From a bacterium (GTDB taxonomy: Bacteria; UBA10199; DSSB01), in contig DATEDP010000139.1 in the NCBI GenBank assembly GCA_035281585.1, positions 1 through 64,000 of the forward strand: a stretch of 64,000 nt of DNA, given 5' to 3'. A program made the position numbers and the translations under genes. The notes below the pieces were generated by a model. It saw only the letters and a list, made by a program, of their open reading frames with translations. It did not search any database and was not told where the DNA came from. Positions 1 to 6,954 of the stretch are shown in pieces. How positions within the stretch are numbered: position 1 is the stretch's first letter; each line of letters opens with the position of its first letter.

Positions 1-95
1 TAGGACAGCGAGCGAAGCCAGAGATAGTGCTTGGGCTCGGAAGCCGTGACTTCGTCGAGAAAATCCAACCAATGCTGCTGTGCTGAGCGGCTCAT
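1..95 (-). CDS. N-terminal fragment of an unknown protein, cut by window edge
   Basis: Reading leftwards from an ATG at 93-95 there are 31 sense codons without a stop up to the window edge, beginning MSRSAQQHWLDFLDEV. The composition (aromatic and acidic residues, no low complexity) looks like real protein. A short purine stretch (AAGG) lies directly upstream of the ATG. The fragment is too short to place in a family. No opposing gene covers it, and the region up to 690 is otherwise non-coding, so this is the likely gene occupying the edge. Confidence 0.45.
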   Translation of the reverse strand, partial: MSRSAQQHWLDFLDEVTASEPKHYLWLRSLS

Positions 96-218
96 ACCTT
101 AACCCGTTTCTTGAACACACCCGCCTAGAATCGTTCGGAAAAACCAGCCTTTGCCTTATTGCGTCATAATTGTCAACAGGGAGAGTTTGTGGGGCTGCCG
201 GCTTAGGTGCTTTTACCC

Positions 219-419
219 GGCCGGGGGTTGGGGGAGGTGTCCCCTCTCAAAATTCTGCCCGGTCGGGCTACTCAGTCCGAGAAATCCGCTTCGCAATAAA
301 ACTTAGGGTCTTCCTTCGTCAGCCCCTAAGTTTTTTGCTCCGACGGATTTCTCGGCCTTCGTACGCCCTCCCTCTTGCAGAGATAGTTTGAGAGGGGACA
401 CCTCCCCCAACCCCCGACC
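219..419. repeat. Long nested fold-back hairpin
   Basis: Three nested inverted pairs share one axis. The outer arms 219-251 and 387-419 pair over 33 bases with one mismatch. The middle arms 277-288 and 344-355 (CCGAGAAATCCG) pair perfectly. The inner arms 298-308 and 324-334 (AAAACTTAGGG) also pair perfectly. The result is a single cruciform-capable unit of about 200 bases. It lies next to the three-way-junction element at 475-622 but lacks that element's conserved core. It has no coding capacity. Confidence 0.75.
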
Positions 420-474
420 TACCGTCAAAGAAGAAGCTTCGGCCCAAAACCATTTCGCGTCTCTGCCCAAGGTA

Positions 475-622
475 GGTCGGGGAGTCCGGGGACTCCTCCG
501 AACGGCTTTTGGGCCGTCGATCACCTTAAAGCATCCAATAGATATCGATGGACCAAGCTTTCCCCGGCCCGGCTTGAGGGCCGGGGAAAAAAGTGAGGAG
601 GATGTCCCCGGGCTCCCCGACC
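475..622 (+). ncRNA. Candidate three-way-junction structured RNA, copy 1
   Basis: Predicted fold: closing stem P1 475-493 with 604-622 (19 bp, one U-G pair); P2 514-521 with 544-551 (8 bp, one G-U) closing a 22-base loop at 522-543 that contains TAAAGCATCCAATAGA; P3 561-570 with 578-587 (10 bp) closing the loop GGCTTGA. Loop sequences and loop lengths match the copies at 35310-35452 and 35499-35648, while the stem sequences differ but remain paired. The two wobble pairs are G-U on the plus strand and would be A-C on the minus strand, which argues for a plus-strand RNA. I do not recognise the family. It could instead be a DNA fold-back or mobile element. Function is unknown. Confidence 0.6.
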
Positions 623-726
623 GGGCTGAAACACCAGACATGGCGCCAGCAGCAACTCGAGAATTGCGAAGTAAAATCAGCTAAATTTGGTTGTCTGGAC
701 CAAGCAAAGCGGATAGGACCCACCCC

Positions 727-1893
727 ATGCCTCAGCAGATTCGCAAGGGATTTTGGCTACTGGCGCTCCTCGCCACCCTGGTGGGAATCGGCGCCGCCGC
801 TTACCTGACCTATCAGCACTTCCTCCACCTTTCGGCCTCGATGACCGGAAAGTCGCTGTGCAACCTCAGCCCTTACCTGAATTGCGATTCAGTCCTCGCC
901 AGCAAATACGCCAGCCTCGGCACCCTGCCCTTGGCCGGCCTCGGGCTGCTCTTCTATATTTACGTCTTCGGCGCCCTGCTCTATTCGCGGATGGCCCCCG
1001 AAAACTTCTCCGAGATCCTCGCCCTTCCGACCCTGCTGGCCCTGGCCACGATTTTTTTAAGCCTTTTCCTGGCCTACGTTAGTTTTTTCGAGCTGCAAGC
1101 TCTGTGCATCTTTTGCTTCACGCTCTACGTCGTGAACCTGATCTTGGCTTTAGCGCTGTGGGCCCTGATGGGCCGAGGAGGACCGGTGGAAATTTTTCGC
1201 AAAATCCCTTGGGGCAAGGCCCTGCTCTATTTCGGCATCGTCTTCGCGATCGGTGGCGTCATCCTGCACACCAACCACAAGCAGATGGCCAAGGAGCTTT
1301 CCAAAGGCGAAGTTCAGGAATATCTCAATCAGTTCATGGCCCAGAAGCCGGTCGCGATCGACGTCAGCGGCAAGCCCTTCTGGGGCAATGCCGACGCCAA
1401 GGTCGTCATCGCCGAGTTCAGCGACATGGAATGCCCTTATTGCAAGGTGGCGGCCTTCAACCTGAAGCCTTTGCTCGGCGATTACCGCGACAAGGTGAAG
1501 CTGGTGTTCATGAACTACCCCTTGGACAAGGCCTGCAATCCTTCCATGCAGCGCGACCTTCACCAGCAAGCTTGCAATGCCGCTTACGCCGCCCATTGCG
1601 CCGGCGTGCAGGGGAAATTTTGGGAGTACCACGACGCCGCCTTCGATCGGCAGCCCAAGTTTTCCGATGAGTCGCTGCTGGCCATCGGCCGCAAGGTCAA
1701 GCTCGACATGAAAGCCTTCGAGGCCTGCCTCGGCGCCGACTCCACCAAGCAGGCGGTGGCCGCCGACGTCGCTCTGGGCAACCAAATCGGGGTCAGCGGA
1801 ACCCCGGCGGTCTACATCAATGGGCGCTCGCTGCCCAACTGGATCAATCGCCAGATCCTCCAAGGCGCGGTCGAGCGCAGCTTGGCCCCGTAG
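727..1893 (+). CDS. VKOR-DsbA fusion: disulfide-forming membrane protein
   Basis: A 388-residue fusion that likely makes disulfide bonds in exported proteins. The N-terminal part is a vitamin K epoxide reductase homologue with hydrophobic helices at about 8-28, 68-88, 98-120, 128-146 and 163-180. It carries the loop cysteines C45 and C53 and the active pair CIFC at 127-130. The C-terminal part is a DsbA-type thioredoxin domain with CPYC at 236-239 and a GTP cis-proline motif near 356. In this family the quinone-coupled VKOR reoxidises the thioredoxin partner; here both sit on one chain. ATG 727 is preferred over an upstream TTG at 691 because the protein then starts just before the first membrane helix and GGATAGGA lies upstream. 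The TAG stop is the first triplet of a dispersed repeat. Confidence 0.9.
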   Translation: MPQQIRKGFWLLALLATLVGIGAAAYLTYQHFLHLSASMTGKSLCNLSPYLNCDSVLASKYASLGTLPLAGLGLLFYIYVFGALLYSRMAPENFSEILALPTLLALATIFLSLFLAYVSFFELQALCIFCFTLYVVNLILALALWALMGRGGPVEIFRKIPWGKALLYFGIVFAIGGVILHTNHKQMAKELSKGEVQEYLNQFMAQKPVAIDVSGKPFWGNADAKVVIAEFSDMECPYCKVAAFNLKPLLGDYRDKVKLVFMNYPLDKACNPSMQRDLHQQACNAAYAAHCAGVQGKFWEYHDAAFDRQPKFSDESLLAIGRKVKLDMKAFEACLGADSTKQAVAADVALGNQIGVSGTPAVYINGRSLPNWINRQILQGAVERSLAP

Positions 1894-1965
1894 GGGTGGG
1901 CCTTGCGCCCACCCTGTCTACCCATCAATGTCCATGTACCGGGCGACCGCAAGGGTCGCCCCTAC
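1891..1965. repeat. TAGGGGYG / CRCCCCTA fold-back repeat
   Basis: This element fills the whole gap between two convergent genes. Its left end TAGGGGTG supplies the TAG of the VKOR-DsbA gene (1891-1893). Its right end, read on the minus strand, supplies the TAG of nrdJ (1962-1964). Each end is a GC-rich palindrome of the form GGGCGACCGCAAGGGTCGCCC. Relatives are at 5385-5448, 16271-16349 and 26129-26207. Confidence 0.8.
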
Positions 1966-3737
1966 TGATATGAAATGCAGATTCCGCAGTCCTCGGTTTC
2001 GTCGATGACCGCCCGGGCCTTCTTTTTCTTGGGCGGCGCCTTTCCGACCTTGAGGACTTGATCGCTCTGGCTGCCGTAGCGGTAGACCGTGATGCCCTTG
2101 CACTTCTGCTCATAGGCCGCCATGTAGATTTGATAGACATCCTCCCAGGTGGCATCCTCGGGCAGGTTGACCGTTTTGCTGACCGCGTTGTCGGTGTACT
2201 TCTGGAAGACCGCCTGCATCTTGATGTGGTCGATCGGCTTCAAATCCATCGAGGTCTTGAAGACTTCCTGAATTTTTTTCGGAACCTGGCCGAGCCCCTG
2301 GACGCTGCCGGTTTCGGCGATCTCGGCGAAGAGCTCGGGCGTGGCCAAGCCCTCGGCCCTCATCTTGGCCTGGAAGACCGGCAGCACCTCCATCAGCTCC
2401 TCGCCGCCCAAGGCGCTGCGGTAATAGCTGAGCGCGAAGGCCGGCTCGATCCCGCCGGTGGTGCCGGCGAGCAGGCTCAGGGTGCCGCTAGGCGCGATGG
2501 TCGTCAGGGTGGCGTTGCGTTGCGGCGCCATCCGGGCCTTGTCCAAGGCCGAGCCCTTGAAGCTGGGGAAGGCTCCCCGCTGCTTGGCCAAGGAAACCGA
2601 GGCCTGGCGACAACGCTTCAGGAAGAGCTTCATCATCGTGGTCGCCAGGGTTCGGGCCTTGGCCGAGTCGTAGGGGATGTCCATCTTCATCAACATTTCG
2701 GCGAAGCCCATCACGCCGAGGCCGATCTTGCGGTTGGCCATGGTCAGCTTTTGGATCTCCGGCAGCGGGTAATGGTTGACGTCGATGACGTTGTCGAGAA
2801 ATCGGACCGCCAGGTCGATGAGAATCTCGAATCGCTCCTCGTCGAACTCGCCTTGATGGACCAGGGCCGAGAGGTTGATCGAGCCGAGGTTGCAACTTTC
2901 GTAAGGCAAAAGCGGTTGCTCGCCGCAAGGGTTGGTGGCTTCGATCTGGCCGAGCTGGGGCGTCGGGTTGTGCCGGTTGATCTCGTCCAGGAACAGCAGG
3001 CCCGGGTCGCCGACCGCCCAGGCCGACTTGCAGATGGCCTCGAAGACCTCCCGGGCCGGCGTGAAGCGGACGATCTTGCCGTTGCGCGGATTGACCAGCG
3101 GATAGGTCGTTCCTTTCTTCAGGCAGCGCATGAAGTGGCTGGTCACGCCGACCGAAAGGTTGAAATGGCTCAAGCCCCCCTGGTCCTTGGCCCGGATGAA
3201 ATCAAGGACGTCGGGATGGTCGACCCGCAAAACAGCCATGTTGGCGCCGCGGCGGGGCGGCGCGCCCTTGGCCACCTCGGTGGCGTTGTCGAAGAGCTTG
3301 ATGAAGGAGACCGGGCCGCTGGCTTGGCCGCCGGTCGAGCTGACCGGGTCGTTTTTGGGCCGGATCGCGGAGAAGCTGAAGCCGGTGCCGGCTCCGCCGC
3401 GGTGGAGCAAGGACATTTGCTGGACCGCCTTGGTGATCCCCTCGATGCTGTCGGGCACCGGAAGGACGAAACAGGCCGAAAGCTGGCCCTGCTCCCGGCC
3501 GGCGTTCATCAGGGTCGGCGAGTTCGGCAGGAACTCGAGGTGGCTCATCATCCGGTAATATTCGTTTTCGTAATAATCGACCTCGTCGAGCGAGCTGAAG
3601 GCCGCCTCGGCCTGGGCTACCGCATGGGCGACTCGACGGAACAGGTCCTTGGGGCTCTCCACCACCCGCGCGAGGCTATCCCTCCGCAAATAGCGGGCCT
3701 CAAGGATCTTTACAGCTGTGGGCGAAAGACTCCTCAT
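1962..3737 (-). CDS. nrdJ: Ribonucleotide reductase, coenzyme B12-dependent (class II)
   Basis: A 591-residue protein that would convert ribonucleotides to deoxyribonucleotides in the cytoplasm using adenosylcobalamin as radical source, with no need for a separate NrdB. Family signatures seen: SACFVLPVPDSIEGI near the start, HRGGAGTGFSFS, NPCGEQPLLPYESCNLGS with its catalytic cysteines, TTIAPSGTLSLLAGTTGG in the substrate-binding barrel, and a C-terminal CGIC pair that fits the redox-active tail reduced by thioredoxin. The start is ATG 3737 rather than GTG 3746, because GGAG sits eight bases upstream. An A/T-only hairpin (3788-3795 with 3800-3807) lies in the leader; I see no cobalamin riboswitch. 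No nrdAB or nrdDG is present in the window. Confidence 0.93.
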   Translation of the reverse strand: MRSLSPTAVKILEARYLRRDSLARVVESPKDLFRRVAHAVAQAEAAFSSLDEVDYYENEYYRMMSHLEFLPNSPTLMNAGREQGQLSACFVLPVPDSIEGITKAVQQMSLLHRGGAGTGFSFSAIRPKNDPVSSTGGQASGPVSFIKLFDNATEVAKGAPPRRGANMAVLRVDHPDVLDFIRAKDQGGLSHFNLSVGVTSHFMRCLKKGTTYPLVNPRNGKIVRFTPAREVFEAICKSAWAVGDPGLLFLDEINRHNPTPQLGQIEATNPCGEQPLLPYESCNLGSINLSALVHQGEFDEERFEILIDLAVRFLDNVIDVNHYPLPEIQKLTMANRKIGLGVMGFAEMLMKMDIPYDSAKARTLATTMMKLFLKRCRQASVSLAKQRGAFPSFKGSALDKARMAPQRNATLTTIAPSGTLSLLAGTTGGIEPAFALSYYRSALGGEELMEVLPVFQAKMRAEGLATPELFAEIAETGSVQGLGQVPKKIQEVFKTSMDLKPIDHIKMQAVFQKYTDNAVSKTVNLPEDATWEDVYQIYMAAYEQKCKGITVYRYGSQSDQVLKVGKAPPKKKKARAVIDETEDCGICISYQ

Positions 3738-3843
3738 CGACCTCACTCCTCGGAGAAATTCTAGTCGAAAAATGCAAGAGACAGGCTAAAAAAATGTCGA
3801 TTTTTTTGACGCGGTGTGAAGGGTGGGGTTTTGTTGATCTTTC

Positions 3844-4040
3844 ACCCTCTCCCCTTGCGGGAGAGGGCCGGGGAGAGGGGGCGTGGCATTAAGTGAATGC
3901 TGCTTATGCCATGCCCCCTCTCCCGGTTTCGCTTTGCGAAACCACAGCAAGCTTGGAAAGGCTTAACATTACCAAAAAGTTTGCCCGGCGACATTAAGTC
4001 GCCGGTTTGCCTTTTTGGTCCCCCGCAAGGGGGGAGGGAA
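3844..4040. repeat. CCCTCTCCCC fold-back repeat with a nested insertion
   Basis: Arms rich in CCCTCTCCCC / GGGGAGAGGG flank a central palindrome, as in the copy at 22554-22686. Compared with that copy, an extra block at about 3945-4020 splits the right arm. The block contains its own hairpin: ACCAAAAAG at 3971-3979 pairs with CTTTTTGGT near 4011-4019, and GGCGAC pairs with GTCGCC around ATTAA. This looks like one repeat inserted in another. It fills the spacer between nrdJ and tRNA-Gly; no gene is seen. Confidence 0.7.
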
Positions 4041-4041
4041 A

Positions 4042-4068
4042 ATAAAAAAGGCAGCCTCTTCAGCTGCC
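4042..4068 (-). terminator. Rho-independent terminator after tRNA-Gly
   Basis: On the minus strand GGCAGC (4068-4063) pairs with GCTGCC (4055-4050) around a short loop. It is followed by a run of T interrupted by one A (4049-4042). It begins just downstream of the tRNA 3' end, as expected for a single-gene tRNA transcript. Confidence 0.8.
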
Positions 4069-4075
4069 TTTCCTG

Positions 4076-4147
<72 letters not shown>

Positions 4148-4159
4148 ATTGCGGGGGAC

Positions 4160-4188
4160 CTCATAGCCAGCCGGCTAAGAATTGTCAA
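4160..4188 (-). promoter_or_regulatory. Promoter of tRNA-Gly
   Basis: A perfect -35 TTGACA (4188-4183) lies 17 bases from the -10 TATGAG (4165-4160). A C-rich discriminator (GGTCCCCCGC) leads into the tRNA. A GC-rich discriminator is the classical mark of stable-RNA promoters under stringent control; that this one is so regulated is inference. Confidence 0.75.
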
Positions 4189-4217
4189 TCCTTCGTGATT
4201 TGGTCTAGAAAGGCGCC

Positions 4218-5387
4218 ATGTCGCGCTACGATGTGGTCATCCTGGGCGGCGGCGCCGCCGGCCTTTTTTGCGCCGTCCAAGCCGGCAAGCGCGGCCGGCG
4301 AGTCCTGGTGCTGGAGCGAGCCGAGCGGCTGGGCAAGAAAATCCTCATCTCCGGCGGCGGCCGTTGCAATTTCACCAATGTCCAAAGCCGGCCCGAGAAT
4401 TTTTCCTCGGCCAATCCTCATTTTTGCAAGTCGGCCCTCGCCCGCTTTTCGCCGGCCGACTTCGTCGAGCTGGTCGAACGCCACCGCATCGAATATTACG
4501 AGAAGAAGCTGGGCCAGCTCTTCTGCAAGCATTCGGCGAAGGAGATCGTCGCCATGTTGGCCCGGGAATGCTCGGCCGCCGGCGTCGAGATCCGCTTGCG
4601 GCAGGAGCTGCTCTCGGTCGAAAAGAACGGGCTTTTCCGGCTCGAGACCGCCGCCGGGCCGATCGAAGCCGAGAGCTTCGTCGTCGCCACCGGCGGCCTC
4701 TCCTACCCCAATCTCGGCGCCACCCCTTTCGGCTACGAGCTGGCCAAGCGCTTCGGCCACGGGGTCCATTCCTGCCGGCCGGCCCTGGTGCCCTTCCTGG
4801 TCGACGGCGAGGATCGAGTTTGGACCGAGCTGAGCGGCGTCTCAACCGAGATCGTGGTGTCGGCGAAGGCCAAGAGCTTTCGCGAAAGCCTGCTCTTCAC
4901 CCACCGCGGCCTGAGTGGGCCGGCGATTTTGCAAATTTCCTCCTATTGGAAAAGCGGTGAAGCGATCGCGATCGACCTGCTGCCGGAAGAGGAGGCCGGG
5001 TTTCTGCTGCGGCTGAAGAAGGCCGGGGAAAAGGCCGAGCTGAAAAATCTGCTGGCTCGGCACTTGCCCCAGCGGCTGGCCGAAACCTGGTGCGCCCGCC
5101 ACGCGCCGTCAAGACCTCTCCAAGATTGCCCCGATCGCGACTTGAGCCGGGCCGGCGAGCTTTTGAAGCGCTGGGAGCTCAAGCCCTCCGGCACCGAAGG
5201 TTACGACACGGCCGAGGTCACCGCCGGCGGCGTCGACACCGCCGAGCTTTCTTCCAAGACGATGGAGTCGAATCGGGTTCCCGGCCTCTATTTCATCGGC
5301 GAGGTCCTCGACGTCACCGGCGAGCTCGGCGGCTTCAATTTTCAATGGGCTTGGGCTTCGGGCTTCGTCGCCGGGCAGGTTGTGTAG
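4218..5387 (+). CDS. BaiN/HI0933-family flavoprotein oxidoreductase
   Basis: A 389-residue FAD-dependent protein with the Rossmann motif VVILGGGAAGLFCA at residues 6-19, the family signature KKILISGGGRCNFTN near 40-54, and a C-terminal GLYFIGEVLDVTGELGGFN block that closes the FAD site. Members (HI0933, YhiN, BaiN) are widespread; only a few have assigned substrates (bile-acid reduction for BaiN), so no substrate is inferred. AGAAAGG precedes the ATG. The TAG stop is the first triplet of a dispersed repeat, and the last 53 bases overlap the 3' end of the convergent GIY-YIG gene. Confidence 0.88.
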   Translation: MSRYDVVILGGGAAGLFCAVQAGKRGRRVLVLERAERLGKKILISGGGRCNFTNVQSRPENFSSANPHFCKSALARFSPADFVELVERHRIEYYEKKLGQLFCKHSAKEIVAMLARECSAAGVEIRLRQELLSVEKNGLFRLETAAGPIEAESFVVATGGLSYPNLGATPFGYELAKRFGHGVHSCRPALVPFLVDGEDRVWTELSGVSTEIVVSAKAKSFRESLLFTHRGLSGPAILQISSYWKSGEAIAIDLLPEEEAGFLLRLKKAGEKAELKNLLARHLPQRLAETWCARHAPSRPLQDCPDRDLSRAGELLKRWELKPSGTEGYDTAEVTAGGVDTAELSSKTMESNRVPGLYFIGEVLDVTGELGGFNFQWAWASGFVAGQVV

Positions 5388-5712
5388 GGGCGGGCCTTGC
5401 GCCCGCCCCAGGCGCGGTGCCGAGGGCGACCGCAAGGGTCGCCCCTACGATGGGGGCAGCGCTTAACTTGATAAATTTCATTTTATCATCCCGGTCCCAG
5501 GACTTGATCTCAGCCTCGCGCTTCGAGGCCAGCGAGCGATCGGGTTGAGGCTCGCTGTAGACCAGGTTCACCGGCAAACGGCTCCGGGTGTAGCGCGAGG
5601 CCAAGCCGCGGTTATGCCGCTCCAGCCGGCGCTCCAGGCAGTTGGTGATGCCGGTGTAAAGGCTGCCGTCGTTGCAGCGCAGGATATAGACAAACCAGGT
5701 GCTTTGCTCCAT
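5335..5712 (-). CDS. GIY-YIG domain protein with a repeat-extended tail
   Basis: About 87 N-terminal residues form a complete small GIY-YIG nuclease fold of the UPF0213 kind: WFVYILRCNDGSLYTGIT, then LERRLERHN with the catalytic arginine helix, then a KREAEIKSW helix. DNA cleavage is the known family chemistry; the role of these single-domain proteins is unclear. Family members usually end near residue 90-100. Here the frame continues for roughly 38 residues (PIVGATLAVALG...) that translate the repeat at 5385-5448 and then the antisense of the BaiN-type gene. The start is uncertain between 5712, 5715 and 5724. It overlaps the divergent start of the DUF1232 gene, and no good ribosome-binding site is visible. 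Confidence 0.75.
   Translation of the reverse strand: MEQSTWFVYILRCNDGSLYTGITNCLERRLERHNRGLASRYTRSRLPVNLVYSEPQPDRSLASKREAEIKSWDRDDKMKFIKLSAAPIVGATLAVALGTAPGAGARPAPTQPARRRSPKPKPIEN
5385..5448. repeat. TAGGGGCG / CGCCCCTA fold-back repeat
   Basis: Same family as 1891-1965. TAGGGGCGGGCCTTGCGCCC at the left provides the stop of the flavoprotein gene. The right half GCGACCGCAAGGGTCGCCCC is its own palindrome. The element is read through in frame by the opposing GIY-YIG gene. Confidence 0.8.
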
Positions 5713-5722
5713 CATGTCGGCC

Positions 5723-6121
5723 ATGAATCTGCCCAATGTGAAGGACCTGCAACGCCGCGCGTTACGCTTGGTCCAAGATCCCGAAACCCTGCGCAAGGTC
5801 GTCGACGAAGCCGACGCCAAGGCCGAAGCCCATCGTTCGCGAATCGGCGCTTTTTGGTCCGAGCTCAAGACCCTGCTCCGGCTGGTCCGGGCTTGGCTCG
5901 GCGGCCGCTATCGCCAAGTTCCCTGGAAAACGCTGCTGGCGGCGGTCGGGGCGCTGCTCTATTTCCTCAACCCCCTCGACCTGATCGCCGACTTCCTCTA
6001 CGTCTTCGGTTTCCTCGACGATGCCCTAGTCGTCGGCTTGGTGCTCTCCTCGATCCGCTCCGATCTGGAAAAGTTCACGGCCTGGGAACAGAGCGGAGAA
6101 ATTCCAGCAAGTGCCGATTGA
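5723..6121 (+). CDS. DUF1232 (YkvA-like) membrane protein
   Basis: A 132-residue protein with the DUF1232 core VPWKTLLAAVGALLYFLNPLDLIADFLYVFGFLDDALVV at about 73-111: a membrane hairpin with the characteristic NPxDLIxD and DD residues. An amphipathic charged helix precedes it. Family function is not established. ATG 5723 gives MNLPNVKDLQ; ATG 5714 is possible. Its 5' end overlaps the divergent GIY-YIG gene and its last 47 bases overlap the convergent hydrolase gene, so its promoter must lie inside a neighbouring gene. Confidence 0.8.
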   Translation: MNLPNVKDLQRRALRLVQDPETLRKVVDEADAKAEAHRSRIGAFWSELKTLLRLVRAWLGGRYRQVPWKTLLAAVGALLYFLNPLDLIADFLYVFGFLDDALVVGLVLSSIRSDLEKFTAWEQSGEIPASAD

Positions 6122-6878
6122 AAAGCTCCGGATTCTCCAAATTGCTCAAGTGAGCCGCCTCCGGGATGATTTCGAGCCGCGACCCCGGAATACGCCGGTG
6201 CATCGACTGGGCCGACGAGACCGGCGTGACCCCATCCTTTTCTCCGACCAAGATTAAAACCGGCAGCTTCAGCCTGTCCAAGGCCGAAGTCGTGTCGCTG
6301 CGCGCCGCCAAGGCGATCAGAGTCCCGGCGATCCCCAGCGGCGAGGTGCGGGCGATGAGCTTGCGGATCAAGCTCACGGCTTGCGGCTTGGATTCCAAGG
6401 ATTTGGGCGAGAAACCCGCCGGCAGCAGGACGTCGGCGAAAGCCAGCGACCCGATGGCTTTGACTTGCTTGACTTGGGCCGCCCGGCGCAGGCGGGTCGG
6501 ATCGCTGTCGGTTTCGCTCCGGGTGTCGGCCAGGACCGCGGCCAGGAATCGATCGCCGTTCCGCTCCAGGGCCCGGAGCGCGATGTAGCCGCCCATCGAT
6601 AGGCCGATCAGCACCGCCTTTGGGATTTTCCAATGGTCCATCAAGGCCAGCAGATCGTCGACGTGACCTTCGATGGTGTATTGGCCGTCGCCGGGCTCGT
6701 TGGCGCCCAAGCCTCGCAGGTCGTAAGCGTAGGCCCGATACTCCGGCGGCAGAGCCTCGAGCTGCGGAGTCCACATCTCGGAGCTGAAGGGAAAACCATG
6801 CAGAAAGATCAGCGGCAGACCGGTTTCTTGGCCATGGCTTCGATAGTGAAAGCTGTAATCGTCGAGGACGGCTTGCAT
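6075..6878 (-). CDS. Alpha/beta hydrolase
   Basis: A 267-residue alpha/beta hydrolase: LIFLHGFPFSSEMW gives the oxyanion-hole HGF motif, VLIGLSMGGYIALRA contains the nucleophile elbow GLSMGG, ILVGEKDGVTP carries the likely acid, and AAHLSNLENPELF the catalytic histidine. The substrate is not predictable. ATG 6878 (MQAVLDDYSFHYRSHG) matches the usual start of the family and leaves an inverted repeat free upstream. ATG 6926 would add 16 residues and run through that repeat. It ends antisense inside the DUF1232 gene. Confidence 0.85.
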   Translation of the reverse strand: MQAVLDDYSFHYRSHGQETGLPLIFLHGFPFSSEMWTPQLEALPPEYRAYAYDLRGLGANEPGDGQYTIEGHVDDLLALMDHWKIPKAVLIGLSMGGYIALRALERNGDRFLAAVLADTRSETDSDPTRLRRAAQVKQVKAIGSLAFADVLLPAGFSPKSLESKPQAVSLIRKLIARTSPLGIAGTLIALAARSDTTSALDRLKLPVLILVGEKDGVTPVSSAQSMHRRIPGSRLEIIPEAAHLSNLENPELFNRHLLEFLRSVPRP

Positions 6879-6886
6879 CCGCGAAG

Positions 6887-6917
6887 AATAATGGACTTTT
6901 CGCCAAAATCCATTATT
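6887..6917. promoter_or_regulatory. Palindromic operator candidate between divergent genes
   Basis: A perfect 9-base inverted repeat, AATAATGGA (6887-6895) and TCCATTATT (6909-6917), has half-site centres 22 bases apart, about two helical turns. It lies in an AT-rich spacer between the hydrolase (-) and the EF-hand operon (+), where a dimeric repressor or activator could act on both. It could also be an RNA hairpin in the EF-hand leader. Confidence 0.45.
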
Positions 6918-6954
6918 TTCCGGCATATTCTCGGCACCCCCCAAGGAGGCTTTC

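Larger units (their letters stand above)
96..726. other. Gene-free stretch dominated by hairpins
   Basis: About 630 bases lie between the truncated minus-strand gene and the VKOR gene. I see no convincing coding region: the open frames here have low-complexity Pro/Arg/Ser-rich translations. The stretch holds a 200-base fold-back (219-419), a smaller inverted pair GGCCCAAAA (441-449) / TTTTGGGCC (507-515), and the first copy of the three-way-junction element (475-622). Confidence 0.6.

Noticed and set aside
561-600. Hairpin of copy 1 as a rho-independent terminator
   Set aside because: The stem is followed by A residues on the sense strand, not T, and the same stem occurs in the other two copies as part of a larger fold.
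170-684. Small open frames in the first 700 bases
   Set aside because: They run through hairpins and have biased Pro/Arg/Ser composition; the hairpin structure explains the sequence better.
2058-3764. Open frame of 568 codons on the plus strand opposite nrdJ
   Set aside because: It is the antisense of a clear class II ribonucleotide reductase; its translation is rich in Gly, Val, Asp and Arg with no family motif, an effect of high-GC codon use.
3738-3843. Cobalamin riboswitch upstream of nrdJ
   Set aside because: The leader is about 100 bases and mostly A/T; no B12-box-like sequence could be found.
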